DNA of 64,000 nucleotides, taken from positions 33,102,543 to 33,166,542 of the forward strand of contig OY365811.1 of assembly GCA_959347315.1 (NCBI GenBank), in the 5' to 3' direction. Below the pieces are notes generated by a model. That model made no database searches, had not been told where the DNA came from, and saw nothing but the letters and a program-made list of their open reading frames with translations. This DNA is from Bimastos eiseni (lineage: Eukaryota > Annelida > Clitellata > Crassiclitellata > Lumbricidae). The first letter of the stretch is position 1, and each line of letters begins with the position of its first letter. Both the position numbers and the translations under genes were made by a program. This document shows, one piece after another, positions 22,666-36,019 of this stretch.

Positions 22666-24044
22666 CGTTCTATTCTAACATAAGGGCTGTTTTACTTTAG
22701 CCGGAGTTGGGTATGGAGCGCTTCTCAGCCGATGATCTAGAAGGGGCGCTAAGTAAATCTATGAAATGAATGAATGAATAAAGAACCATTATTGTACACG
22801 TGGCATTGATGCCTTTGTCAGCGCGTCGTCTCCATAGCCAATGCCCAGCTCAGAATGAGCCATAAAACGAATACATAGCCTATAATAGAGGCATTCAATG
22901 TAGACATTTATCGCAACTCTGTATCGTCTGTAAGCTGTCATCATGTCCCATTCTTGTCTGTAGGAACGACCTATATCCGACTCAGAAAATTTGACATACC
23001 TAAGCGCTATGAACACTAAATCAACTGATTTAATTCTCAGTGTCGAGTCTATCGACAGCTATAGTCCTTCTGTCGATGTTAGGACAACTCTGATGCGCTA
23101 CTGTTGGTGTATTAGGCTTAATTGCAATCACAAGGATCTAATTTATCACCCACATACAACAAGATTAATATCGCAGGTACCCGTCTCGGGAACACTAAAT
23201 AGAGAAAATCGTACAGGCAGACAGAAAGTCAGACAGACAGACAGACATTGGCTCAGAAGAGAGAAAAGTGAACGACCAAAGCTCTCTTTCTAAAAAGAAT
23301 GTGCCGCAGCTTCTGTTTCTTTGCTTTGCTTGCAGAGTATACATGAATATGCGAACTGCTTTCTCAAACATTCCACTTTCAACCCAAACCTACACAGACA
23401 CCAACATACAAAGAGAGAGAAAGAGAGAGAGACAGAGAGAGAGACAGAGACAGAGGGAGAAGGAGAACGCATTAATGCAGAAGTTTTGCAGGAGAGAATC
23501 TAAGCAGCATATAAATTGCTTGTGTGCTTGCATGCTTGTGTGTCTGCGCAAAGAAAACATATGGAGTTTTTCTAAGAACTGTTAAAGACGCCATGTAATT
23601 ATCTCCATTGTTAATGACTCGCAACAAAGGAAGAAAAAATTAGAATGAAAATCAAGTGCCAGTCGAAGAAGATGAGGACTAGGATATTGGAAGTAATGTC
23701 TCTTAACATCAGATATTAATGTTACTTATGCCCAATAATGAAAATATGACACATAATATAAACAGACACTATTGTGTCCTTTAGAAATGCTGTCTTCAAT
23801 GACTTCTTCCGGTGGCATTATGAACTAATATCAGGCAGTTTATGTCTGCCAAGTGTGCTCTAGCGACACTTGAGTGCATTCGTTTTTCAGACATTCCTTT
23901 TAAACGTAGACAATGGGTATACCACAAAGAAGAATTTAAAAAGGCTCAGTCTAAACAAGACATGCAACAACAGCATTGACATATCAACATAAAATATACG
24001 TAGGCCATTGGAAACCGTTGGGGCCAAATACAGGGAACTGGTGA

Positions 24045-24145
24045 TAATGACGATGATGATGATGACGATGAGGAGGAGGAGGAGGAGGAGGAGGAGGAGG
24101 AAGAGGAGGAGGTTGATGATGATGATAACGACGACGACGACGCTG
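24045..24145. repeat. GAT/GAG/GAC triplet array
   Basis: About 100 bases of GAT, GAG and GAC triplets. A related GAT run lies at 24220-24255, in partly duplicated context: GGCCATTGGAAACCGTTG (24003) versus GGCCATTGGTAACCATTG (24183). Confidence 0.85.
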
Positions 24146-24431
24146 ATGATGATAGTGACCTGTCAACCAACATATATACGCTGGCCATTGGTAACCATTG
24201 CCACTAGATACCGGGAACTGATGATAATTATGATGATGATGATGATGACGATGACTACGAGGCGCCACTCCACAGCAGTAGACTAAATCTCTTTGTTATG
24301 ATGTATACGGGTAAATTTGTTTGGACATTACGCAGAATGATTCCTCATTAGCACGTTTTTAAGTCAAAACCGCGGAATGCCAACATGCAACCATGTATAC
24401 AGCAGGTCTCATATAGAGTCTATAGGCATAT

Positions 24432-24455
24432 ATACATATATATATATATACATAA

Positions 24456-24490
<35 letters not shown>
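24432..24490. repeat. (AT)n microsatellite
   Basis: Two AT dinucleotide runs interrupted by CATAAATA. Confidence 0.9.
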
Positions 24491-24494
<4 letters not shown>

Positions 24495-25049
24495 TGATAG
24501 TGCATTATAGTGTGTATGAAGGCACGGGTATGCAAAACAATGCGCATATATATAAAGATGAGCACTTGCGCACATGTGCGCTGCATGGTTCTGGAAATTC
24601 GCTAGACTTTGAAGGTGTTGCTAGAGGATGATTACTATTTTTTTAAATTATTTTAAACTATCGAAGAGAGCTAAGCGTAGCAGCTATCAATAGCATGATG
24701 GATGCGTACATACTTATTAATACATTGTACATGAAAGGGGCGTACATGCCAATGTATAATTATATGAAAAAATAATATAATTATGATAAAGTAGTGATAT
24801 GAGGAACAGTGCTTCTCAAGGCATGTCGCTACTTTCCTTATATAGGTCAATACATAGTCACGTGTAGTATCGTGATGTCACAAATCGTCATCCTGACGCA
24901 GTTTGTCAATTTATGTTGCTAAGTAATATACTCACATTCATGTAGAGCTTCTTTGAATGATAATCATAGTCGCGGCTATAGCATTCCTCATTTGGCGGCG
25001 AGTAGCCTATACTAGAACTACTTATGTCAGTACTTAGCAATATAAGTAC

Positions 25050-25367
25050 TTAGTATATAGTTTGCAGATTATTCTGCGATGACATTGCCATCCTTAAGTC
25101 GTCGCTCGATCTGTTTATGCTGTCAGCAAAGGTTTCGTTTCGGAATAATCGACGGTCGTCTCTTTCTGAATGCAGTCTCACCCGGCCTGAGTTGACGACC
25201 TCTGGTCTATGGCACGATTCTCTAAATGTTTGATAAGAGGTGTCAACTTTCGCACAGCGAGTCTCCGAGTCTGCTCTGTCGTATCTATGTAATTTAAATT
25301 CGTCTTTTGCCGGTGTCTGTGATATTCTATGCCTCCTAAAATCTATCCCCATTAGAATATACCGCAT
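25050..25367 (-). other. Unassigned hydrophilic frame, 105 codons
   Basis: A charged, Arg/Ser-rich open frame next to the LINE relic. It has no recognisable family and could be chance or repeat-derived. Confidence 0.15.
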
Positions 25368-25380
25368 TCATATATTTCAG

Positions 25381-25665
25381 TCCTCACATCAAAGACAGTG
25401 AATATGAGAAGCAAGGGTGAGCTCTTGGTCCAACGTGACTCCAAGGTTCCGGACAACAGAGGAAAATGCAAAGAGGGAGAGATCAGCAGTAATGGCAGTT
25501 AAATCAAGCTCATGAGCTGCTGGCGAGTGCCCAGCCAGATAAATTGTTTATTTTGTGGTTGAGTTGCAGGCCGTTTGTCGCCACCCAAGTCTCGAGGGCA
25601 TCCAGCGTTTGACTTATTGCCCAAACAGCAGTAGAGGCATTAAAGGACATGCAATGTAGTCCTAT
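25381..25665 (-). pseudogene. LINE reverse-transcriptase fragment (palm/thumb)
   Basis: The minus-strand translation contains VVRNLGVTLDQELTLASHI, the RNLGV-x-LD conserved motif of LINE RTs, preceded by a W-rich stretch resembling the upstream WMATNGLKLN region. Stops interrupt it. It is a relic, not a host gene. Confidence 0.75.
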
Positions 25666-26535
25666 GTAGGCTTGGGCGTCAACAGAGCAAAGGCATTGGA
25701 CTCTCTCGTTGGGTATTCATTACTTTTATCCGGAAAGGTATACATCTTACTAACTATTTTCGTCTCTTATGCATTGTTCAGGACTTCATCCTTCTCCTCT
25801 GGCGTGTTCGTAGCAGCCATTTCTAAAGCGGATATAATTTTGGGGATGCTCTATTTTTGACAGGCCTGTGTCTACGGAACCTGAGACAGACAATTATTAC
25901 TCAAACAAAAACAAAAAGAATCAATTGTCTGACGCTTTAAGGTATACGTTAGATGGAACATATAACCAAGCAGCATCACTACGATTATCGTTATCATCAA
26001 GACCATCATCGACGTCGTCATAATCACCATCAACATCACCATCATGTGATCGTCATCATCGTTGTCGTCGTCAATCACTGACGCGCTGTAGCTATTCGAC
26101 GGTTGCAAATCAGCAATCCACGTTCTTATTTGTCTTCTCTTAATATCCGGCAAAATGAATTTCTTAGGCTTATTTCAAGCCGTATTACGTCTTCATTCAT
26201 TGTATTGTTTTGTATCTGTACATTTATATGGCGCCCTTCTCACTACTTATCAATCAGAGACTCTTCTAATGCGAGATACCCAGAAGAAAGAAAGTAGTGC
26301 AGGGCCGTTAAAGGCAAGGGCCAGTGTTTTAGCCATATCAGTCCTCGTTCGAGCGAGCGCAGCAGGCGAAGAGAAGTGGCAGAGGATGACCAAAACTGAT
26401 GATATCATATTGTGGCGGACTCCTTGCGGTGACGACCATGCTGTCGTAATGGATTTAATCGAGGTGCTATAGAAGTCAATGAATGATCGGGCCAGTCAGG
26501 CAGTTCGGTATACCTGGGCATTCCGTCCTCCTTAC

Positions 26536-26734
26536 GAGGTTCCCCACCAGGAAAGGAGAAGTCCAAGGAGGCGGCTGCCTCTTCCACCCCTTCTGGCGCC
26601 GTCGAACCTTCGCTCGACGCCATCTTGAAAGTGACTTCAAGATCCATATAATCTTCTTCTACGTCTCCATCCGCGGTCCTCGGGCAGAGGGCGACGATGG
26701 GTTCCTCTTCACCGTCAGGGTTCTTATTTTCCAT
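26536..26734 (-). CDS. Possible first coding exon of an acidic protein
   Basis: The ATG at 26734 opens 66 codons starting MENKNPDGEEEPIVALC, with EEDYMDLEVTFKM and a low-complexity Glu/Ala/Ser segment, then reaches the donor-like C|GTAAGG (26530-26535) in phase 1. GC content is higher than in the neighbourhood. The YMDL tetrapeptide resembles a phosphotyrosine docking site, which is inference only. No downstream exon could be joined and I do not recognise the family. The 109-codon frame reading through the donor is the alternative. Confidence 0.35.
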
Positions 26735-26759
26735 TCGACAGACTCTAGGCTAAACTAGA

Positions 26760-28015
26760 CGATAACTGGACGAGATAAAGATGACGACGGTGCTATACAA
26801 ACGCGCTACTTTACACAGGGCAAATTGCAGGACTTAGTGAGGCCTATACTATTAATAATGACGACGCCTTCAGATAGCCAATTAAATCAAAGGCCGCTTT
26901 ATTACAATTATCATAAACTTCCTGTCAGAACGAAATAATATGCAGCGATACACTTCTATCTCTTAACTTAAGAAATGGCGTCACAACAAATCAACTAATG
27001 CCATACAATTGTTCAAGGCGGCTCACTATGACATGTACACATTGAACTACGCATAAGTCAATTAATCTTCGCATTACTTCGGCGCCATATTAATCTTCGT
27101 AGCTATTTACTGGCCGCTATAAAGACATCTAAAACTTATTAACCATCGCTAAACTCTTGTGCCCGTGACCGATCAACTATTACTCAGTCACAACCTCCAT
27201 AATGCAAATGGCGGCCGAAAGCGCAATGATCAAGCCGGAGTTTCTCTAACTTCTCTATTAGCCGAAGTCACTGTCGGATAGGGTTCAAAATCTTCCTCGC
27301 CCGTGTCCAGGTCCTATCCTCATTCTCCCTTCCATGGGTGCTTGGGCCTATGGCGGAATTTTACTGGATAAAAAAAATCGTAAATTGCAAACCACAAGAA
27401 ACCCAACTTCTTCAACGGAAGAGACGACAACAACAAGGGAAAAAAATGCACTATACAAAGAGTGTACATCATACTAGAATTATATAGCGCAACTGAGCCT
27501 CTCCTTAGTTACATTGAATAGCAAATCTAAATAAAACTATCACTTAATAATCTAATAAAGATTAACCTTAAGTGCACAAAAATTACTTTTCGTCACAATA
27601 TAATGGCAAGTTGGAATTTGCTTATTGCACCTGCAACCTTATTTGAACAAATACCGATATTGTGCTTCGAAGAAAAGCAAATAACTTATTTAAATTAACT
27701 TTGGTCTCTCTCTATCATGATTATTGCTGAATTGTATATTTCCTACGTTCGTTGGTTAAATAGTCTAACATTTGATTGAAATGGTCCGAGAACCTTGCTT
27801 CGTTATGTCATATTTACCAGAATCGATCTTTCTGCTCCTTATTTCAAAACTTGGAACGGCCTCTGGTATTGTGTTCGTTGCTATACCTTTGTTTAATTTC
27901 ATACTGACAAACCGCAGTATGATTACAATACAATACAACTGTAACTTGATAAGGCCCTCCTTACAGAAAGTTCAGAAGAGCATGAGCATCTTGAAGCCGG
28001 GCAACCATTAAGAGC
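26760..28015. other. Intergenic, no supported gene
   Basis: No recognisable genes. One TATATAGCGC motif (27481) of the dispersed GCGCTATATA type is present. Confidence 0.4.
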
Positions 28016-28019
28016 CATA

Positions 28020-28262
28020 GGCAGACTGGAGGAGGCAGGTTTTCAGGTTTGAGCGAAAGACAGACTCACTGAGAGAGTTGCGAACAGGAGAAGGTAGAAA
28101 GTTCCAGATGGAGGGACCGGCAACAGAGAATGACCGACGGCTGAAGACAAGACGTGTAATAGGGACAACGTACTTTCCAGCAAAGGCTGATCTAAGAGAG
28201 GAGCGGCCTTTGACAGAGCTGCAGAGCACATGTGACCATGGAGGACAGATAAGACGGCATGT
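28020..28262 (-). pseudogene. LINE (CR1/L2-like) ORF2 C-terminus
   Basis: The minus-strand frame ends RRSFSVAGPSIWNFLPSPVR, followed by an SxxxFRSNLKTCLL segment and a stop near 28010. FS-x-x-x-P-x-xWN-x-LP-x-x-xR...F-x-x-x-LKT-x-L is the standard end of CR1/L2-type LINE reverse transcriptases. Upstream sequence is lost. Confidence 0.82.
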
Positions 28263-28484
28263 GCAGTACACTAACAGTATACACACGGATGATGACAAGT
28301 TATTACGGGAGTGGAATTTAACTTGCGTCAGCAAGGCACCCATTACGTTATACTTTACATCTGATTTTACCCAACCAATGCTACCGCCAAGCAATAGAAG
28401 ACTTTGGGGTAGGCCTAGCGGGAATCAAATTCGTTTCCTCTGCTCTGTGTGATATATTCATCGTTCTATATGGACACGCATATG

Positions 28485-28680
28485 TGTGTGTGTTTGTGTA
28501 GGCGTGTGTGTGTGTGTGCGTGTGTGTAGGTGTGTGTGTTGGTGTGTGTGTGTAGGTGTGTGTGTTGGTGTGTGTGTTTGGGTGTGTGTTTGTATAGGCG
28601 TGTGTGTGTGTTGGTATGCGTGTTTGGGTGTGTGTTGTGTAGGTGTGTGTGTGTGCGCTTGTGCGTGTACATATGTGTGA
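28485..28680. repeat. Imperfect (GT)n microsatellite
   Basis: About 195 bases of GT with AG and TG interruptions at roughly 12-20-base spacing. Confidence 0.92.
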
Positions 28681-28787
28681 ATGCATGGTTGCATGCATGC
28701 TTGCTATGATGACCGGAAGCACCATGGAGCGTGGCGTGTGAGCAGCTGCCCGTGAGAGTGTGCTGTACAGATAAGATGCCAATCCAG

Positions 28788-28892
28788 TTAGTTGCTGTTT
28801 AACGACACCCCGTGTCATAACAAAGATTATCAGCGCCGCCCTCCTTCTTTATCCAGGTTTGAGACTAGCACTGTCAGAGTACGGAATTAGTG
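28788..28892 (+). repeat. SINE-like family B copy
   Basis: GTTGCTGTTTAACGACACC, ATAACAAAGATTATCAGCG, CCGCCCTCCTTCTTTATCC, AGGTTTGAGACTAGCACTG. Confidence 0.7.
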
Positions 28893-28913
28893 CCACTCCT
28901 ATATACTAGAGGT

Positions 28914-28916
<3 letters not shown>

Positions 28917-28951
<35 letters not shown>
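28917..28951. repeat. (AT)n microsatellite
   Basis: About 17 AT units. Confidence 0.95.
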
Positions 28952-28955
<4 letters not shown>

Positions 28956-29689
28956 GTTAGTGGTAAAGGAATTAAGAAGAAACAGTAGAACATAAGCAGA
29001 AATATTTGACCCGTCTGAGATCACGTAGCGCCCTCAGCAGACCAGTGCATACCACGGTGCCACTCAGGGTGCGAGGGGGCGGAGGTCAAGTACCCTGGAC
29101 AGGTGTATATAAACATCAATCTGTAGCAGTAACCAGCGAGATGAAACAAAGATACAAGAAGGGTGGAGAGGGAAGGGCGAGGAGACGGACAAATAGGAGG
29201 TAGAAACGAAGGCAAAGACACAGAAGGCAGTGATACAGACATCAAAGCAGACAAAGAGAGAGAGACAGTGGAGAAAGGAGAGAGAGCGAGAAGAGAAGGA
29301 GGAAACGTAAGGAGAGAAGGTTTTTCTACGCTGTTGAAGTGTCCACAATTACAAACACGAATTATTAATTGGTACATGTGCAAAACTGACGAACAGACAG
29401 AGAGACATTCACACAGACGCAGACATAGGTGCAGACGGACAGAAGACTATCGAAGCGAGTGATAGGATGCACATATAAAAGATACAAAAAGACCGGAGGA
29501 TAGATGGACGAAAGCGAGGAATATATATTATAATTATTATAAGGACGGTCCGATATTATATGGTAAGGCTTCCACTTGAATGTATGAATGTATGAATGGA
29601 TGGATGGATGGGTGTATTTAAAACAGTGACCCAATAGCCAATGCCGTCAGTCATTAATTTAGCTAATCAATCGATAGATTGACCAGGCA

Positions 29690-29765
29690 GTCACCCGGTC
29701 AGCCGGTGAGTCAGTCGGTCGGTCAGTCAGTTATTCAGTCGGTCAGTCAGCCGATCGGTCTGTCT
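29690..29765. repeat. Degenerate (GGTCAGTC)n array
   Basis: GGTCAGTC and GTCAGCCG variants in tandem. Confidence 0.7.
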
Positions 29766-30083
29766 GTAAGATATGCTAGCCAGTAGTCAATAAAGAAAAC
29801 TTTAGTCAAGTATTCAATAGGCCTGCATTGATCTGAAGTTGTGTCGGTCAGTAAGCGTTATTAACTGTTTCTCTTCATTGGAATCTTTCACGTCATGCAT
29901 TACATTGACTCATGCTGCATGGCATCCGTTATATACAAGATCAAAATGATGAACATAGTCTTCGTTGAACGACGGTAGCCAGAGCACGAGTGTACACAAT
30001 AATGTCGATTTTAACCAGTCATTATGGTCTCAACTGCCCAGCTCTTAAATGCAAAGGGTCAAGGGTGATTGAATGTGCATCGC

Positions 30084-30225
30084 TCATTGCTTTACTGTTT
30101 AAGTCATTGCTTTACTGTTTAAGTCATTGCTTTACTGTTTAAGTCATTGCTTTACTGTTTAAGTCATTGCTTTACTGTTTAAGTCATTGCTTTACTGTTT
30201 AAGTCATTGCTTTACTGTTTAAGTC
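30084..30225. repeat. 20-bp minisatellite, 7 identical copies
   Basis: The unit TCATTGCTTTACTGTTTAAG is repeated seven times without substitution, suggesting recent expansion. Confidence 0.97.
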
Positions 30226-30584
30226 CCCCGAAAATACAATCCTCGAAGACCTCTCATATATACGTACGCAGACAGCTATATAACAACATTTTTGGACGAC
30301 AGGTGGCTGCCGGTCTGTCTACTGCTAAAGCCGTGTAAGGTATCACTCCGTGGCAAGGTCATCGCTGATCGCCTCTGTCCTTATTGACCTTGACATCATT
30401 GTCTGCATGTTGACCTCGTTCTACAGTGCAGCATGCAGACGCAGACGTAGACGACCTCAGAAGAAACACTTCTGCCATTAGTCGGTTGGATTGTCTTCTC
30501 GACATTTCCGAAATGCCATCAGTTAATTATGTAACCGATGCTAGCCTATAGATGTGGCGCTGGCATTTCGACGAGTGCGTTCGC

Positions 30585-30970
30585 GCCTCTCTCTCTGTCT
30601 TTCTCTTTGTCTGTCTCTCTGTGTGTCTCTGTCTCTCTCTGTCTCTCTCTATATCTGTCTTTCTCTCTCTCCCTCTCTCTCTGTCTGTCTCTATCTGTCT
30701 CTCGCTGTCTCTCTCTGTCTCTCTCTATATATGTCTTTCTCTGTCTCTGTCTCTCTCTATCTCCCCATGCATATACTACGTTCCCCCTCCACCTCTGTCC
30801 GTCCGTCCATCTGCCCATCGGTAAAAGCAATCCATCCATCCATACACCCATCCATCCATTCATTCATCCATTCCTCCACCCATCCATTCACCAGTTTATG
30901 CATCTATTCGTCAATCCGCTTGTCCATCCATCCATCCCTTTCACCGGCTGTTCTCCACCTGCCCCTCATC
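30585..30970. repeat. (CTGT/CT)n followed by (CATC)n
   Basis: CT-rich tract 30585-30760, then CATC/CCAT tetranucleotides 30825-30945. The plus-strand frames of 188 and 202 codons are low-complexity artefacts. Confidence 0.88.
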
Positions 30971-31852
30971 CACTCCTCCTTCTTCCTACCATTCTGCCTC
31001 TCCGCTCTCTCTCTCTTTATCCCTCATCAATATCGACCACCCATTCACCCATTCACCCACATAGATCTATGCATTCATCCTCCATCCATTTCGTACATCC
31101 CTGATCCATGCCATTTCCTTCGGCCTCGGCTGAGTTACGACTCTATACAAATCTTATTATAATTATTTTCACAATCATCATCATTTTATTGGTGTTATTA
31201 TTATTATTACGACTATTACTACTATTACTATTATCCATTTATCCCTCCCTCCTTCCATCCACCCTTTCTTCTATGTTACTTTGATGAAACTTTCTAAGCT
31301 GTGTGCGTGAGCTGAGTTACCATAAGATGAGTCCTACGTGCCCAACTGCATCTCTTTTGAACCTGTACGTTCGGATATTCGACACACCACAGAGAGGTCG
31401 TTGCCCTCGTTGAACGTTTCTATTACGTCCTCATATATAGTCCCCTACCCCGTGCGGTTTTCTCGAGTTGTTTCAGTCGCTTCGTCCCACGCATCAAATG
31501 CCAGACATCAGATCAGATCCAGTTTACGTTTTTCATCGGTTGATGTTTACGAAACCAGACACTACTATCCAGTTTTAGTCACAATGCACAGAATCACATT
31601 TACGTGCAACTAATCACATTAGCGTCTCATCGCATTACGCAGTCAGCAACGTGCTGTTTGTTGCTTTCAATATAGACCTAGGTTATTATTTTTTAATTAT
31701 GGAGCACTACAACCATATGACGATGACGTATACGAGAGGGAATTAATTCGGGTCCTAAACGGTCAGTTCCATTGCTCTTCAGACCAACTCAACATTACTT
31801 GTCCAGCATATATTTCCCTATTTTCCGATTTCTTATTAAACTGGATCATCTG

Positions 31853-31972
31853 GTAGTTGCAGTTTAACGACACTGCGTGATAACAAAGATCGTTGGCGTC
31901 GCCTACCTCCTTTATTCAGGCTTGGGACTGGCACTGCTGGACTGCAAGCAGTGGTGGAGTTCCGGGGTCAGC
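31853..31972 (+). repeat. SINE-like family B copy (longest)
   Basis: GTTGCAGTTTAACGACACTG, GATAACAAAGATCGTTGGCG, CCTCCTTTATTCAGGCTTGG, GACTGGCACTGCTGGACTGC. Confidence 0.75.
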
Positions 31973-31989
31973 TGGTGGGGGTGGTTTAA

Positions 31990-32110
31990 CGCGGTCGACT
32001 AATCCTCCATTCGCTTTCGGTGGCGTTAACTAAATCATTTTGTATAACGGGATAGGCGCCATGCATGACAGTCGCCTGCAGTAAATTGATTTCGACTCGT
32101 GTAACAACTT
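31990..32110 (+). repeat. Dispersed repeat family E, copy 1
   Basis: GGTCGACTAATCCTCCATTC, GGTGGCGTTA, GGCGCC, TGATTTCGACTCGTGTAACA. It matches 61722-61835. It directly abuts a family B copy, so B and E may be parts of one longer element. Confidence 0.6.
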
Positions 32111-32572
32111 GTTCATACTATGCTCTTGATTGTTTTGCAATCTCATGAGATTAGATTAGATAAAAGTAGAAATGTGAGATTAGATAAAGTTAAGTTAGAT
32201 AAAATTAAACTAGAAATCACAAATAAACCATATTAAAATTGATAAGGAGAAGGACATTTCCGATTGTTACAGATAAAATTCAGTTAAGAATCACCTTCGT
32301 TACCCGATGATAATTAACATCCCTCAGCGGCGTACACATAATCGTCTGCTAATCCTGACCTGACCTAAGGACCTCATTCTGCAAAGACCGATTAGTTCCC
32401 ACAGCGTGTGACGTGTGAGCAGTGTCACAGATGACATCCATTTAATGTCATTCATAAACCGCTTGCGTGTGTAATTTGTTAAAGCGCGGGAATCCCGCTG
32501 CTGCCCTGTCGCTTACAAAGGCCGCCGTACAAAGCGCAGGCCTCAAGCCCTCGACGTTGCACGTCTTTCTAA

Positions 32573-32988
<416 letters not shown>

Positions 32989-33633
32989 TACATGCATGCA
33001 AGCATACATGTATGAAGCGATAGAGTACTCGTGTTTGAATGGACGAGAGTTTGCTAGTGTGTTCCGTGACAAAAAACCTTCATGGAAACGAAGATGAGTT
33101 AATCGTGGCTGCAAATACGAGTTCATTGTGTCACTATCCTTGTGATCAAACAAGTCTTCGTTGGACGAAATGAATCGAAGAGATTAAATATGAAAGACTA
33201 ACGACGATCATTAGACCTCAGGCATTTAAGCATTTATGCCACGCGTATATACAATACAATATAATTTTCATATATTTATATATTATTAAAGAAATATGGA
33301 TATATAGCCACAAGCTTTCACGCACGTACGCAAACTTACATGTATACCTGCTTACTAATAGGCAAAACACATAAGCAAACGTACCAACACACACAGATAT
33401 ATATATATATATATATATAACCCACACATATATAAGCGCGCACACTTGCGTACATTGACAAATACATGCACGAATACATACAAGGACAACGGACGTCTAC
33501 ACACAGTCTATAGAGACGAGGAAGAGTGACGGTCTATCGTAAGTCTTGAAGACACAACAGGTCTATAACACATCCATCATTGATAAGCACTATACCTACT
33601 GTTTGCATTTATATGTGCTTGTGTACATCTGGG

Positions 33634-33635
<2 letters not shown>

Positions 33636-33672
<37 letters not shown>
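33636..33672. repeat. (AT)n microsatellite and satellite AT runs
   Basis: This is the largest of several AT runs between 33398 and 33925. Confidence 0.9.
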
Positions 33673-33675
<3 letters not shown>

Positions 33676-33867
33676 TATATATATATTCACACTATGTATA
33701 CGCTTATATTATATATATATATATCATATATATACTATTTATATATGTGTACACAATATATAATATATTATATATAAACATAAATATATTCATTCGTAAT
33801 TACATATAAGAAGCAAAGTCGTATTGGTACAACGATGTACGTGTTAAACCATAATAAGCAGCTATAC

Positions 33868-33921
<54 letters not shown>

Positions 33922-34002
33922 GTATATCTGTGGGTTTTGTTTGCGAGGCACTCGATCATACAACCAAGCGAAAGACACATACAACTCTGTCACTGACTGT
34001 CC

Positions 34003-34221
34003 ATCTGTCTCTGTCTATCTGTCTCTGTCTATCTGTCTCTGTCTATCTGTCTCTGTCTATCTGTCTCTGTCTATCTGTCTCTGTCTATCTGTCTCTGTCT
34101 ATCTGTCTCTGTCTATCTGTCTCTGTCTATCTGTCTCTGTCTATCTGTCTCTGTCTATCTGTCTCTGTCTATCTGTCTCTGTCTATCTGTCTCTGTCTAT
34201 CTGTCTCTGTCTATCTGTCTA
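34003..34221. repeat. 14-bp minisatellite, about 15.6 copies
   Basis: The unit ATCTGTCTCTGTCT is repeated without change. Because 14 is not a multiple of 3, the translated frames cycle through the unit. Confidence 0.97.
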
Positions 34222-34847
34222 TGTATCTCTTTACTGCTATAGTTATAAATATACAGATATACGTCGTGTTGGTTTTGGTTCATATACTTTTTTCCACCTC
34301 TACAATATGTATAAATATACTATATTATATATTTGATGAACACTTAATCAGGACTATGCGGTTATATACACATATATACGGCTTCATGTATGATATGCGT
34401 GTGAAAGACATTAGCAAAGGCATTTTTAGCTTTTGTGAATTTATTAGCGCATTATTCTCACTCCGCAGTTCTTCTGTTTACTTCTGTCCATCCTCTTTTA
34501 TAGAGCTCACTCACGAGTACTTCCTAAGAGCCTTTTCGTTGCCTTCTACCGATATAATGGTATACATTAATGTATGTGTATGGGTGTACAATGTTTGTAT
34601 ACGTCGATGTGCGTTTGTATGTGTGTCAGCTTTAGTGCATCTCTAAACGTTGTGGCTATTGGATACTAAGTTACTATGTGGCATACATATTGTCTGGTCG
34701 TGAAGTAAACTGATTCTTATCTTCTTCCGCAAAGCTTTTGGTACTGAGAAAAGTTCTTAAGTTTAACGCACCATTAATTCACCGAAGTCTTTAGAAATTT
34801 AGCAGTAGTCTGTAGAGATGACACTTATAACTGGGTATCATGTGTCA

Positions 34848-34920
34848 TTTATTAGCCTTGACGTACGAGGGTCAGATGGCCAGCCCTCCCTCCTTCCCTC
34901 CCCGTCCGTCTGAGCCTTCT
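34848..34920 (-). repeat. SINE family A fragment
   Basis: The reverse complement reads GGGAGGGCTGGCCATCTGAC, CCTCGTACGTCAAGGCTAAT, AAATGAC, matching the 3' body of family A. Confidence 0.5.
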
Positions 34921-35189
34921 ATCGACAACTTACAGTCAATGCACTGAGAGTACTTAGTTTATAGCTCATCTTGTTTCGATGTGGTATTATGTCATGTACG
35001 AGAAAAGCGTGCGATTATAAGTGGTCGCTTCTATCGCGCCAGTGTGCAAAGCACAAGGCGTCAACCGATGGTAATGGAGTAGCAATTTGTATACACGGTC
35101 AACAGACGTAGGCTCGAAACCACAGTCGTTGAATCTATGAATAGAGTGCTCTACCGAACAGATCGTCGCTTGGCTCATTACTAGAGTCA

Positions 35190-35984
35190 TTAGAGACGTA
35201 GCTGAACAGACGAGTTTTGAATTAACTGGATCTACACTGTAAATGTCGCTTTATCGCCGGGTAAGGATAGAGAAAGATGTCCTGATCCCAAAGGTGGAAA
35301 ACCTTACTCCATCTATGTGTGACGATGTATGTGTAATCAGGGGTTCCTTCAGCTGCTGCAGCAGAAGCAACGACAGATGACTGACACCGGACGGACAGTC
35401 AGTCAGACAAGACAAACATCAGAAGGGAGGACGGACACGGACGGGGGGGCGGACGGACACACAGACAGACACACATACATACAGATATGCACACATACAC
35501 TGTCACTTACACACAGGTATGCAGGCAGGCACTGATAGTAATCGAAGAAAGGCCACAACTCATGCATCTCTAATCATACACAACACGCATATCGATATAA
35601 TATGTTATACAGAGGCATCCATATATCGAAGAGCTATATGTCTGGTATCGAATATCAGACTCCTGTATATATATATCCATATAAATACATATATATATCA
35701 GTGTTCTGCATCCAGGATTATATATATATAATATATATATATATCCCGTGCTATTGCGCAGGTAACTCCCAACGTGGTTCCATGGATAATTTGAATGCAT
35801 CTGTAAGATATTTACATCATCGCCAAATGGCAAAGATGCATTGATATGTTGAAGGTTGGAAATATATACAGATATAAATAACATAACGATATATATGCAT
35901 ATGATATAATATATATATGTATGTATGCATGACATTGCTTGATTGACTTATATATATATATATGTGTGTGTGCGTGTATGTACG

Positions 35985-36019
<35 letters not shown>

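Noticed and set aside
30084..30225. CRISPR-like repeat array
   Set aside because: The repeats are directly contiguous with no spacers and the host is eukaryotic. The same applies to 62691-62970.
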